Below are positions 1 to 7,270 of a DNA stretch of 22,005 bases, one piece after another (position 1 is the first letter of the stretch; the number at the start of each line of letters is the position of its first letter). The DNA comes from an uncultured Bacteroidales bacterium. GTDB lineage: Bacteria; Bacteroidota; Bacteroidia; Bacteroidales; Paludibacteraceae. The notes under the pieces are model-generated. The model was not told the DNA's origin. It searched no databases and was given only the letters and a program-made list of their open reading frames with translations. Where the stretch lies: positions 1 to 22,005 of the forward strand of contig CALAUY010000031.1 of NCBI GenBank assembly GCA_937892015.1, written 5' to 3'. A program made the position numbers and the translations under genes.

Positions 1-496
1 CTACAGCGAATGCGGCATCCGTATAGGTGCACTCATCACGAAAAACAAAACGGTGCGCGAGGCCGTGATGAAGTTCTGCCAGGCACGACTCTCGCCACCC
101 CTCTTCGGACAAGTGGTGGCCGAAGCATCATTGAGTACACCGCAAGAGTACATGGACCAAGTCTATGACGAGTACCTCGAACGCCGCAATTTCCTCCTCA
201 ACGAACTGAACAAAATACCCGGCGTCTATTCGCCGACACCCATGGGCGCTTTCTACACGATGGTGCAGCTGCCGGTGGACGATGCCGAACGCTTCTGTCA
301 GTGGTGCTTGACCGATTTCCAGTACGAGGGACAGACGGTGATGATGGCCCCGGGTGCGGGCTTCTACACCCACCCCGATGAGGGCAAGAACCAAGTACGC
401 ATGGCCTACACCCTCTGCCGCGACGATCTCGCTAAAGCGATGATTGTACTGGCCAAAGCGCTCGAAACTTACAACGAAGAAGAACAAAAACAATGA
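1..496 (+). CDS. PLP-dependent class I/II aminotransferase, C-terminal part (5' end outside window)
   Basis: The reading frame is open from base 2, so the gene starts before the window; an in-frame GTG at 53 is internal. The first residues (YSECGIRIGALIT) match the fold-type I aminotransferase segment just after the PLP lysine, where the Arg of the RIG motif contacts the cofactor phosphate. The rest is the small C-terminal domain, including a GAFYTMVQLP strand, the APGAGFY segment and the VRMAYTL strand whose Arg normally binds the substrate carboxylate. The family moves amino groups between amino acids and 2-oxo acids in the cytoplasm. An aspartate or aromatic aminotransferase-like enzyme is likely, but the substrate cannot be read from this part. 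The stop overlaps the next gene's start (ATGA at 493-496), which suggests translational coupling. Confidence 0.9.
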   Translation, partial: YSECGIRIGALITKNKTVREAVMKFCQARLSPPLFGQVVAEASLSTPQEYMDQVYDEYLERRNFLLNELNKIPGVYSPTPMGAFYTMVQLPVDDAERFCQWCLTDFQYEGQTVMMAPGAGFYTHPDEGKNQVRMAYTLCRDDLAKAMIVLAKALETYNEEEQKQ

Positions 497-1881
497 TTAT
501 GAAACAGAAAAACAAATTCGGGTACATGCTCTTCAAGCACTACGTGCGCTTCTTATTAGACCGACTTCTTTATCGCAAGCATTATTTTATCGGAAAGGAC
601 AACCTGCCGGCCGATGGCGAACCGTTTATCGTACCGGCCAACCACCAGAACACGGCCATTGACCCCGTGGCAATGGTGCTGGCCTACCCCCAAAAAGTCC
701 ACCCCTACGTGTTGGCCATGGGGGGCGTGTTCCGCTGGAGTCCCATCATCAACGCCATCTGGGACTGGGTGGGGATGTTACCCGCTTTCCGCATGGATTA
801 CGAGGGCGTGGAAGATGCACTCAATCGCACCAAATATGTGGTGGATTTTGCCGCGACGAAAATGATGGAAGGTCATCCCGTGATGCTTTTCCCCGAAATG
901 GACCACCACGACGAGCACTGGATGCGCACGTGGACACCCGGCTATCTCGAGATAGCTTTTCAAGCGGCTGAGAAACTGCATTTCGAAAAAGATGTCAAAG
1001 TGGTGCCGATGGCCCATCACTACTCATCGTACTACGGGGCACAGGGCAGTTATCTGCTGCAATACGACAAGCCCTTCTCCCTGATGCCCTACTACGAGCA
1101 GTACAAGGCCAAACCCCGAACCACGATACGCCAGATCAACGCCATACTCCGCGAGCGCGTCAAGGCGATGATGCTTTACACCGACGACATGGAGCATCAC
1201 GACCTCTACGATTTTGTGCGTAAGACCCGTTTCGGCGACGATTATGCACGGCACTTGGGCCTCCGACCCGATTACTTGCCCGACCGACTCTCGGCCGACA
1301 AGCAGCTGTGGGCCGATATTGAGGACGGAGTGCAGACCAAGCCCGACGGCCACACAATCGTGGACAAGATGACCGACACGTGGCAAACTATCCGACGCGA
1401 AGAGAAACACCTGCATCTGCGCGAACACGCATCCGAGGCGAAACGTCTCTCATGGCCCTGCATTGCCGCCTCGTTGCTCGTTCAACTCGCCCTGCTACCC
1501 CTATGGATAGTGTCCCTCTTCCCCGCTGCACTGTGGTATTATGTGCCACCGATGTTCATGCCCGGCAAAGAAGACCGATACTACAAACTCTACACCCAAG
1601 CCATGCAACTGATTGTCGATGTGCTCGTACTCGTCCCCCTCACTATCTTAGTGACCGTCTTGGTTCTCGGACTCGTTTGGGGTTGGTGGTGGCAAGCTGT
1701 GGTTTGGATAGTACTCTGGTACCCCCTCTCGTTGTTCGCTTGGTACAATGGCAACCGGATGCGCCGGACGTTCGAACAGGTTGTTCTCCGAACGAGAAAA
1801 TCCGACGCTGCACGACTCGACGCCCTATACACTACCCTGTACGGGTTGCTCGCACAACTGACGACAAAAACGCAAGGATAA
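493..1881 (+). CDS. Lysophospholipid (1-acylglycerol-3-phosphate type) acyltransferase with extra C-terminal membrane domain
   Basis: 462 residues. The acyltransferase core lies at about residues 30-200. It contains NHQNTAID at 50-57, the Bacteroidetes form of the catalytic motif with five rather than four residues between His51 and Asp57, and FPEMD at 133-137 in place of the usual FPEGTRS glycerol-phosphate-binding block. Residues 319-353 and 370-421 are strongly hydrophobic and should form two to four membrane passes, beyond the single N-terminal anchor usual in PlsC. By family, it transfers a fatty acyl group to a lysolipid or glycerol phosphate at the inner membrane. The actual acceptor, phospholipid or another envelope lipid such as an aminolipid, is not settled by sequence. 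The ATG at 493 overlaps the aminotransferase stop; a second in-frame ATG at 499 is also possible. Confidence 0.85.
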   Translation: MIMKQKNKFGYMLFKHYVRFLLDRLLYRKHYFIGKDNLPADGEPFIVPANHQNTAIDPVAMVLAYPQKVHPYVLAMGGVFRWSPIINAIWDWVGMLPAFRMDYEGVEDALNRTKYVVDFAATKMMEGHPVMLFPEMDHHDEHWMRTWTPGYLEIAFQAAEKLHFEKDVKVVPMAHHYSSYYGAQGSYLLQYDKPFSLMPYYEQYKAKPRTTIRQINAILRERVKAMMLYTDDMEHHDLYDFVRKTRFGDDYARHLGLRPDYLPDRLSADKQLWADIEDGVQTKPDGHTIVDKMTDTWQTIRREEKHLHLREHASEAKRLSWPCIAASLLVQLALLPLWIVSLFPAALWYYVPPMFMPGKEDRYYKLYTQAMQLIVDVLVLVPLTILVTVLVLGLVWGWWWQAVVWIVLWYPLSLFAWYNGNRMRRTFEQVVLRTRKSDAARLDALYTTLYGLLAQLTTKTQG

Positions 1882-1886
1882 TCACT

Positions 1887-1914
1887 CGTTTTGTGCACAA
1901 AAATGCATAAAACG
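1887..1914 (+). terminator. Possible terminator hairpin after the acyltransferase gene
   Basis: Arms 1887-1897 and 1904-1914 pair over 11 positions (one G-T wobble) around a 6-nt loop, 5 bases after the stop at 1881. The stem is AT-rich and is followed by an A run rather than a U run, so it is not a textbook rho-independent terminator. It could instead be a 3'-end stabilising hairpin. Confidence 0.4.
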
Positions 1915-1938
1915 AAAAAAAATGTAGCATTTTTACAC

Positions 1939-1974
1939 TTTTTTTGACAAAATATTTGCATATTGTCAAAAAAA
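1939..1974. repeat. 12-bp perfect inverted repeat around the -33 element of promoter P1
   Basis: Arms 1939-1950 (tttttttgacaa) and 1963-1974 (ttgtcaaaaaaa) are perfect inverted copies separated by 12 bases. The promoter's TTTG element (1955-1958) sits inside the spacer. A dyad in this position could be a regulator-binding operator controlling the adhesin operon. The outer part of each arm is only a T or A run, so the informative core is TTGACAA/TTGTCAA. Confidence 0.6.
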
Positions 1975-1986
1975 ATAGTAACTTTG
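1955..1986 (+). promoter_or_regulatory. Promoter P1 of the surface-protein operon (Bacteroidetes sigma-ABfr type)
   Basis: TTTG at 1955-1958 is followed after 20 bp by TAACTTTG at 1979-1986, matching the Bacteroidetes -33 TTTG / -7 TAnnTTTG consensus and spacing. Transcription should start near 1993, giving a leader of roughly 125 nt before the ATG at 2120. The same octamer and spacing recur at 11327-11358 and, on the minus strand, at 21603-21634. Confidence 0.85.
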
Positions 1987-2004
1987 CACCCAAATTGGCT
2001 ATTA

Positions 2005-2061
2005 TGCTCTCTTGGAAGACGTCCAAGAGTGCACTATTGGTGCATGCGTACGCACGTACGC
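2005..2061 (+). other. Structured 5' leader of the surface-protein operon (two hairpins)
   Basis: Hairpin 1: the perfect 8-bp stem CTCTTGGA/TCCAAGAG (2009-2016 with 2022-2029) has a 5-nt loop and can extend outward past a T-T mismatch by three further pairs (2005-2007 with 2031-2033). Hairpin 2: GCGTAC/GTACGC (2046-2051 with 2056-2061) has a 4-nt loop. Both lie between the predicted transcription start and the start codon. They may stabilise the mRNA 5' end or control translation. I do not recognise a known riboswitch. Confidence 0.5.
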
Positions 2062-2119
2062 GCATATCAATTAAGGTATAGTGGCCGATACTATAAACAG
2101 TAACATAAAAGGACAAAAT

Positions 2120-5100
2120 ATGATGAAACATCTCCGTTGGATTAGTTTGTTTGCGGGCTTATTGTTTGCGGGCGTACTCTGTGCCCAGACGCAAGACAGT
2201 ATCCCTTACATGATGAGTTTTGAAGAGGCAGACTCGGTTGAATGGCAGAAATGGCACATCAATGAGGGCCCGAACGCACCCCAGTGTACCGACAAATGGA
2301 TGGTAGGCACCGACCAAAAGTCGGATGGTCACCGTTCGCTCTATATCTCTGACAACGACACCACCGCGCATTTCCGCGTGTCACACAATATCGTGTTCGC
2401 TTACCGCGACTTCTTGCTGCCGAGCGGCAACTATATCGTGGCGTTCGACTGGAAATGTATGGGTTCAGCTCAAGCGCAACTCTACGCGGGTTGCGGTCCT
2501 GCAGTGTCGTTGCCCTGTGAGGCCATCACGACCAATACGAACGCTTTGCCGCAGAGCTATATCTCGTGGTCGCAAGCGCCCCAGTTGTGGAACCAGCGCT
2601 ACTGGCAGAACGTGCATATGGTGGTCAACTCGAACGGAACACGTGTTACGCGGCTCTTCTTTGCTTGGGTGTCGAACAACACGGATACCACCCTCTACAG
2701 TTATATAGGAGCCTGCATCGACAACGTGCAGATTTGTAAGGCCAACAGCGCCCCGCCCTCACAAGTGACGGTTGATGTGGCGTGCGACTCTACAGTCGTC
2801 CGCTGGACGGGCACGAGCGACAGTTACCAGATGGGTTATCGCCGTATCGGAGAAGATAACTGGCACAACCGACTTGGCCTCACAGCCCTTGCCGGCAATG
2901 GAGAAGTGGTGATAGAGGGCATGGAAGAGGGTATGTACGATTTCCGCATCCGTGGCATCATGGGTGGCGACACCTCCGTCTATACCTACAAGAGTTCGGT
3001 AGTGCTCTTCTGCCCCGAAGCGCACTGTATCAACTATGTTGACCTGCACGACACCACCGGAACGGTCGTCTGCCGAACGGGAGAGATAGGGTCGTCCGGT
3101 GCGGTCAATCCGTCGCGTACACGCATCGGCACGGTCGATTACGGACCCGACGATGAGAACAGTCGACATACTGTCAACTGGGACGTGCATGCATACGACG
3201 TCCGTACACGCAACCAACTGCCCTTGATACCCGACGGCGAGTTGGCTACTATACGTTTGGGCAACTGGCGAACAGGTGCCGAATGGGAGTCGGTTACGTA
3301 CGACTATTACGTCGATAGCATCTATTCCATCTTGCTGCTCAAGTATGCCGTCGTGCTCGAGGACCCGGGACACGACAGAGCGTCCCAACCGCGTTTCACC
3401 CTGTCGGTCAAAGACCAGAACGGCAACGAGGTGGATGCCAGCTGCGGTAGTGCTGATTTCTATGCAGGACGCAACTCCGGCAACAAGGGTGAGGGATGGC
3501 ATTACGAGACGAACCTCTCATGGAAAGAGTGGACAACGTATGGTATCGACCTCACACGATTCATCGGGCAACAACTGAAGATAACCGTCTCGACGTACGA
3601 CTGCGCTTGGTCAGGGCACTACGGATACGCCTATTTCTGCCTCGGTTGCGCCAAGGCAAAGATAGAGGGCATCAGTTGCGGTGACGACTCCAAGCTGACG
3701 GCACAAGCGCCCGACGGATTCGCGTACGAATGGGCTTCTATACACGACCTGAATACCATCGTCTCCACCGAACAAACACTGGAAGTGGATGCTACCGATA
3801 CGGCCACCTATCGATGCCGACTCTCCTATTTGGATCAGCCTGATTGCTATTTCGACCTCTACAGCTCACTCTTGCCGCGCTTCCCCATCGCTGCACTCTC
3901 CTACAAATACGAGCCGACCAATTGTGAGAACCGTGTGGCGTTCACTAACTTGAGTCACATCATGACCAAATACGATGGTGACACACTCGGCACACATCAT
4001 TACGATGAGCCGTGTGAGGAGTACGAATGGGTCATCAATGGCGAGCATTTCACCGACAAGAACCCCATCTATGTGTTCCCGCAGGGTGGGGGACAGTTCC
4101 CCGTGACCCTCTTCGCGTCCATCGCGAACGGGCGTTGTGTGGATGACACCACGTTCACCGTGAACATCCCGGCTGTAGGCGACGTGTATCTGAACTTGAC
4201 GGACAGTATCTGTTATGGCAGTCGGTACGTGTTCGGTGACCAATCACTCACCACGTCCGGTGTTTATACCCAGACGCTCAAGAGCCGTGCCGGTTGTGAC
4301 AGCATCTGCACACTGAACCTCACCGTGCTGGCACAGAGCATAACGAATTTGGCCGACACGTTCATCTGCGCTGAGACGACGTACGAGATAGATGGCGAGC
4401 GTTACCCCTACAGCACTTCACGCCAATGGGTACGCCACTTGCACAACACCTTCGGTTGCGACAGTACGGTGGTGCAAAACGTTACGCTGCTCGATACTAT
4501 CAAACCCGAAGTGGTGATAACCAAAAATATTGTGGAAGATAGCGACTTGGGCGTTATCTCCGTTGGTGGTACCGGCTATTCGTACTACACGGTCAATGGT
4601 GTTGTTCATACCGAGGACTCGCTCGTCGATCTGGTGCCGGATACCTATCTGTTCATTTTCTACAACGAGCATGGTTGCGAGAAAGCGGTTACGCAAAACC
4701 TCAATCCCGGCTGTGTGGGAAGTCTGGTTTATCAGCGCTGGAACGACGTGCTGTCGGTGAAGAACCCCACGTACGCGGGCGGGCGTGCTTATAAGATGTA
4801 TCAATGGCGCAAGAACGGCATCGACGTGTCGGGTGCTACTAACTCGTACTATTACGCCGGACAGTACCCCGAATACGAACCTACCGGACATCTCGACATG
4901 AACGCCACTTATACGGTGGCAATAAAGGTCGATTCTGTCAGCTCTGACTGGCAGGAGACCTGCCCCTATCACCCCGTTCCGCTGGTGGATGGTTCGGCCA
5001 TCGAATATACCGAAGAGAGCATCTCTCTCTCGCCGCTGTACCTGCGTGCAGGAGGTAACATGTGGCTGCATACCGATGACCCCGCTCGCGTTGTATGCCA

Positions 5101-5245
5101 CAGTCCGTCGGGGCAACTCGTCTTCTCAACCGAAGTGTCGGCCGGACGCACTACCCTCCAGGCACCAACCACTTCGGGTATATACCTGATGACCATCTAC
5201 TCCACAAGGAGTAAGAAATCGTTCAAAATATGTGTAATCGATTGA
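2120..5245 (+). CDS. Secreted multidomain adhesin-like protein with type IX secretion C-terminal signal (copy 1)
   Basis: 1041 residues from the ATG at 2120, chosen because AAAAGGA (2107-2113) lies 6 nt upstream and a signal peptide follows directly; an in-frame GTG at 2081 would put 13 extra residues before it. The order is: signal peptide (about 1-22, likely cut after LCA); a choice-of-anchor/MAM-like beta-sandwich (to about 205); a fibronectin-III-like domain (about 210-297); a second jelly-roll-like region (about 306-520); a PKD-like domain (about 588-684); two short modules ending in GCDSI/GCDST (about 689-737 and 744-793); and a C-terminal domain (about 961-1041) with the SGQLV, SAGRTTL and SGIYLMTI strands typical of type IX sorting domains. 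It should cross the outer membrane by T9SS and be displayed or released. Adhesion is inferred from architecture; no catalytic motif is visible. First gene of a four-gene operon under P1. Confidence 0.8.
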   Translation: MMKHLRWISLFAGLLFAGVLCAQTQDSIPYMMSFEEADSVEWQKWHINEGPNAPQCTDKWMVGTDQKSDGHRSLYISDNDTTAHFRVSHNIVFAYRDFLLPSGNYIVAFDWKCMGSAQAQLYAGCGPAVSLPCEAITTNTNALPQSYISWSQAPQLWNQRYWQNVHMVVNSNGTRVTRLFFAWVSNNTDTTLYSYIGACIDNVQICKANSAPPSQVTVDVACDSTVVRWTGTSDSYQMGYRRIGEDNWHNRLGLTALAGNGEVVIEGMEEGMYDFRIRGIMGGDTSVYTYKSSVVLFCPEAHCINYVDLHDTTGTVVCRTGEIGSSGAVNPSRTRIGTVDYGPDDENSRHTVNWDVHAYDVRTRNQLPLIPDGELATIRLGNWRTGAEWESVTYDYYVDSIYSILLLKYAVVLEDPGHDRASQPRFTLSVKDQNGNEVDASCGSADFYAGRNSGNKGEGWHYETNLSWKEWTTYGIDLTRFIGQQLKITVSTYDCAWSGHYGYAYFCLGCAKAKIEGISCGDDSKLTAQAPDGFAYEWASIHDLNTIVSTEQTLEVDATDTATYRCRLSYLDQPDCYFDLYSSLLPRFPIAALSYKYEPTNCENRVAFTNLSHIMTKYDGDTLGTHHYDEPCEEYEWVINGEHFTDKNPIYVFPQGGGQFPVTLFASIANGRCVDDTTFTVNIPAVGDVYLNLTDSICYGSRYVFGDQSLTTSGVYTQTLKSRAGCDSICTLNLTVLAQSITNLADTFICAETTYEIDGERYPYSTSRQWVRHLHNTFGCDSTVVQNVTLLDTIKPEVVITKNIVEDSDLGVISVGGTGYSYYTVNGVVHTEDSLVDLVPDTYLFIFYNEHGCEKAVTQNLNPGCVGSLVYQRWNDVLSVKNPTYAGGRAYKMYQWRKNGIDVSGATNSYYYAGQYPEYEPTGHLDMNATYTVAIKVDSVSSDWQETCPYHPVPLVDGSAIEYTEESISLSPLYLRAGGNMWLHTDDPARVVCHSPSGQLVFSTEVSAGRTTLQAPTTSGIYLMTIYSTRSKKSFKICVID

Positions 5246-5262
5246 TAAAGGAGGATACGACA

Positions 5263-7230
5263 ATGAAAAAACTGACTGACAACCGCATCGCAAGCATCCT
5301 CTTTGTTGCATGGATGACTCTACTCTTGGCCGTTCCCGCTACAGCGCAGAACCGCAACAAGAAGAACGATTCGATGATTGCACGTTACTCTACCCACTAC
5401 GTTACCGTTTGGGGCGGAGCAGGCTATTCAGGACTGCTCAATAATTACCCGACGGCAATAGGTGGCATGAACGGCGTGGCACTCAACCCCAACAAGTACG
5501 TCGGCACGTTCGACTCCAAATTTATCGGTGGGGGCGGTGGAATGATTGGTTTCGGCTATGAGTGGCAGTACAAGAAATTCCTCCTCAACGTAGGCCCGGA
5601 GTTCCGTATTTTCACTTCTGCCGACAAGATACTGCTCGACAGCCCATACGATGTGGACTATACCTACACGGACATCTTGGGCACGTGGCCGATGCGCAAC
5701 CACTATCAGTTCGAGAAAAACTTCCGCGAGATAGAAACCGTCGGGCAGATTATGTTGCCCGTAACGTTCGGTGCCAAATTCGACTATTGGTATTTCCTCG
5801 CAGGTGCCAAGGTGGGTTACTCCGTCATGGGTGCATGGAGGCAGAAAGGTGATCTCACCCGTTCGGTGACGGACTTGATGGCAGTCGATGACTGGTTCAA
5901 CCTCACCTCGCTCGACTACAAGACGGCTCCTTACGCACAGAAATCGTCCGATGCGGGCAAGTTGGGCAATCAGTTCGGCCTTGACGTGGCTATTACTGCT
6001 GAGGCCGGCGTCAATCTTGAGGAGTTCTTCTCTGCCAAATGGAATGCCGACAACATGAAACGTCGTTTCCCCTACCACTTCCGCGTGGCCGCTTTCGTCG
6101 ATTATGGTGTGCTGAACCTGAACGTGAGTCAGGGTCTTGCCCTCGCAACGGCCGATGAGTCAACCATCACCACCGGTTCGCTCCACGCTTCAGAATGGGC
6201 TACCTCGCGCGTCAACTCGCTGTTAGTGGGTGTCAAGGGCACGTTCTTGTTGCAACTGAACAAACCTAAGGGACGCAAACCTATCACGCCACAACTGGCC
6301 ACAACCGTTTGGGATAACACCAACGCCGCCAAACCCGTTCTGTTGGCAGAGGCCACCGTCAATGTGCTCAATCTCAGCAGCATGCCGGCCAAATCGAAAT
6401 CGTCGAAACCGAAAGCGGCCAAACCGAAGAAGGTGACGACGAACAAGCAAGGCGCAACGCTCGGTAAGTTCAAGGAAGGCACGTACGATGTCTGGGCAGA
6501 GAAAGTCGGATACTTCAATAGCGACACTATCCACGCCCTCACGCTCGTTGAGCCCGACGTGCCGGAAGGAAAGAAGAGTGCCAAACCCGAGCCGCAACGC
6601 GTAGAGATGTCGATGATTAAAGTGCCCGTCTGGATAGTCACCGTCAAGGACGCGAAGAGCGATGCCGGACTTGTGGCCAAAGTGCAAGTGTTGGATGCTG
6701 ACGGCGGTGAACTCTTCAACAAGACCATCACTACTGCCGAGAGCGGTACTGCCACGATGGTGTTCGACAAACCCGAGTACTTGGGTAGGAACTACCGCGT
6801 GAAGATCTCTGCTGACAAGCATATCTATCAAGAAGGCTCTGTCTCTGACCTCTATGGTGCCGATACGTTCGTCCTCGAACCCATCGTTCCGAAGAAAGAG
6901 TGGATTCTGAAGAACATGTATTTCGCCACGAACAAGACGGAGATTCTGCCGATGTCCGAAGAGTCATTGAAGACACTGTACGACTTCCTCAAGGAGAACC
7001 CGAAAGTGCGCATCAAGATTATCGGACACACCGACTCTGTCGGTACCGATCAAGCGAACCAGAAACTGTCTGAAGGACGTTCGGCAAGCGTGAAGAACGA
7101 GATGGTGAAACGTGGTATCAAGGCCGACCGCATCGAGACGGAGGGTCGAGGCGAGAGCGAACCTATCGATACCAACGAAACCGAAGAAGGACGCCAGAAC
7201 AACCGCCGCGTTGTGATTCAAGTCCTGTAA
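5263..7230 (+). CDS. Outer-membrane beta-barrel protein with C-terminal OmpA peptidoglycan-binding domain
   Basis: 655 residues from the ATG at 5263, preceded by a strong AAAGGAGGA (5247-5255) 7 nt upstream; the earlier in-frame start at 5230 lies inside the previous gene. A signal peptide (about 1-28, ending ATAQ) leads into a region of alternating aromatic strands consistent with an eight-or-more-stranded barrel (about 40-340), a Lys/Ser/Pro-rich linker (about 376-391), one or two Ig-like or regulatory beta domains (about 395-535), and a full OmpA domain at 548-655 with FATNKTEI, GHTDSVG, NQKLSEGR and NNRRV. The last carries the Asp and Arg that bind diaminopimelate. It should anchor the outer membrane to peptidoglycan. 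Its place between two secreted adhesins suggests that it assembles with, or retains, them. The barrel half resembles the protein at 10320-11297. Confidence 0.85.
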   Translation: MKKLTDNRIASILFVAWMTLLLAVPATAQNRNKKNDSMIARYSTHYVTVWGGAGYSGLLNNYPTAIGGMNGVALNPNKYVGTFDSKFIGGGGGMIGFGYEWQYKKFLLNVGPEFRIFTSADKILLDSPYDVDYTYTDILGTWPMRNHYQFEKNFREIETVGQIMLPVTFGAKFDYWYFLAGAKVGYSVMGAWRQKGDLTRSVTDLMAVDDWFNLTSLDYKTAPYAQKSSDAGKLGNQFGLDVAITAEAGVNLEEFFSAKWNADNMKRRFPYHFRVAAFVDYGVLNLNVSQGLALATADESTITTGSLHASEWATSRVNSLLVGVKGTFLLQLNKPKGRKPITPQLATTVWDNTNAAKPVLLAEATVNVLNLSSMPAKSKSSKPKAAKPKKVTTNKQGATLGKFKEGTYDVWAEKVGYFNSDTIHALTLVEPDVPEGKKSAKPEPQRVEMSMIKVPVWIVTVKDAKSDAGLVAKVQVLDADGGELFNKTITTAESGTATMVFDKPEYLGRNYRVKISADKHIYQEGSVSDLYGADTFVLEPIVPKKEWILKNMYFATNKTEILPMSEESLKTLYDFLKENPKVRIKIIGHTDSVGTDQANQKLSEGRSASVKNEMVKRGIKADRIETEGRGESEPIDTNETEEGRQNNRRVVIQVL

Positions 7231-7270
7231 CATAAAGCAACAGGGAAGTTCCCATAAATAACGTTTGTTT

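Noticed and set aside
2081..2119. GTG at 2081 as the start of the first adhesin
   Set aside because: It would place 13 hydrophilic residues before the signal peptide; ATG 2120 has AAAAGGA at good spacing and leads straight into the signal.
2759..3502. Long minus-strand open frame (247 codons) inside the first adhesin gene
   Set aside because: It lies wholly antisense to a well-supported gene, has no signal, motif or plausible start context, and mirrors codon bias of the plus strand.
4418..5116. Minus-strand open frame of 232 codons opposite the adhesin C-terminus
   Set aside because: Same reasoning: the plus-strand frame carries the sorting domain and repeat motifs, and the antisense product has none.
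7244..7254. Palindrome GGGAAGTTCCC between the OmpA gene and the second adhesin
   Set aside because: Only 5-bp arms with a one-base centre; too short to call an operator or terminator.
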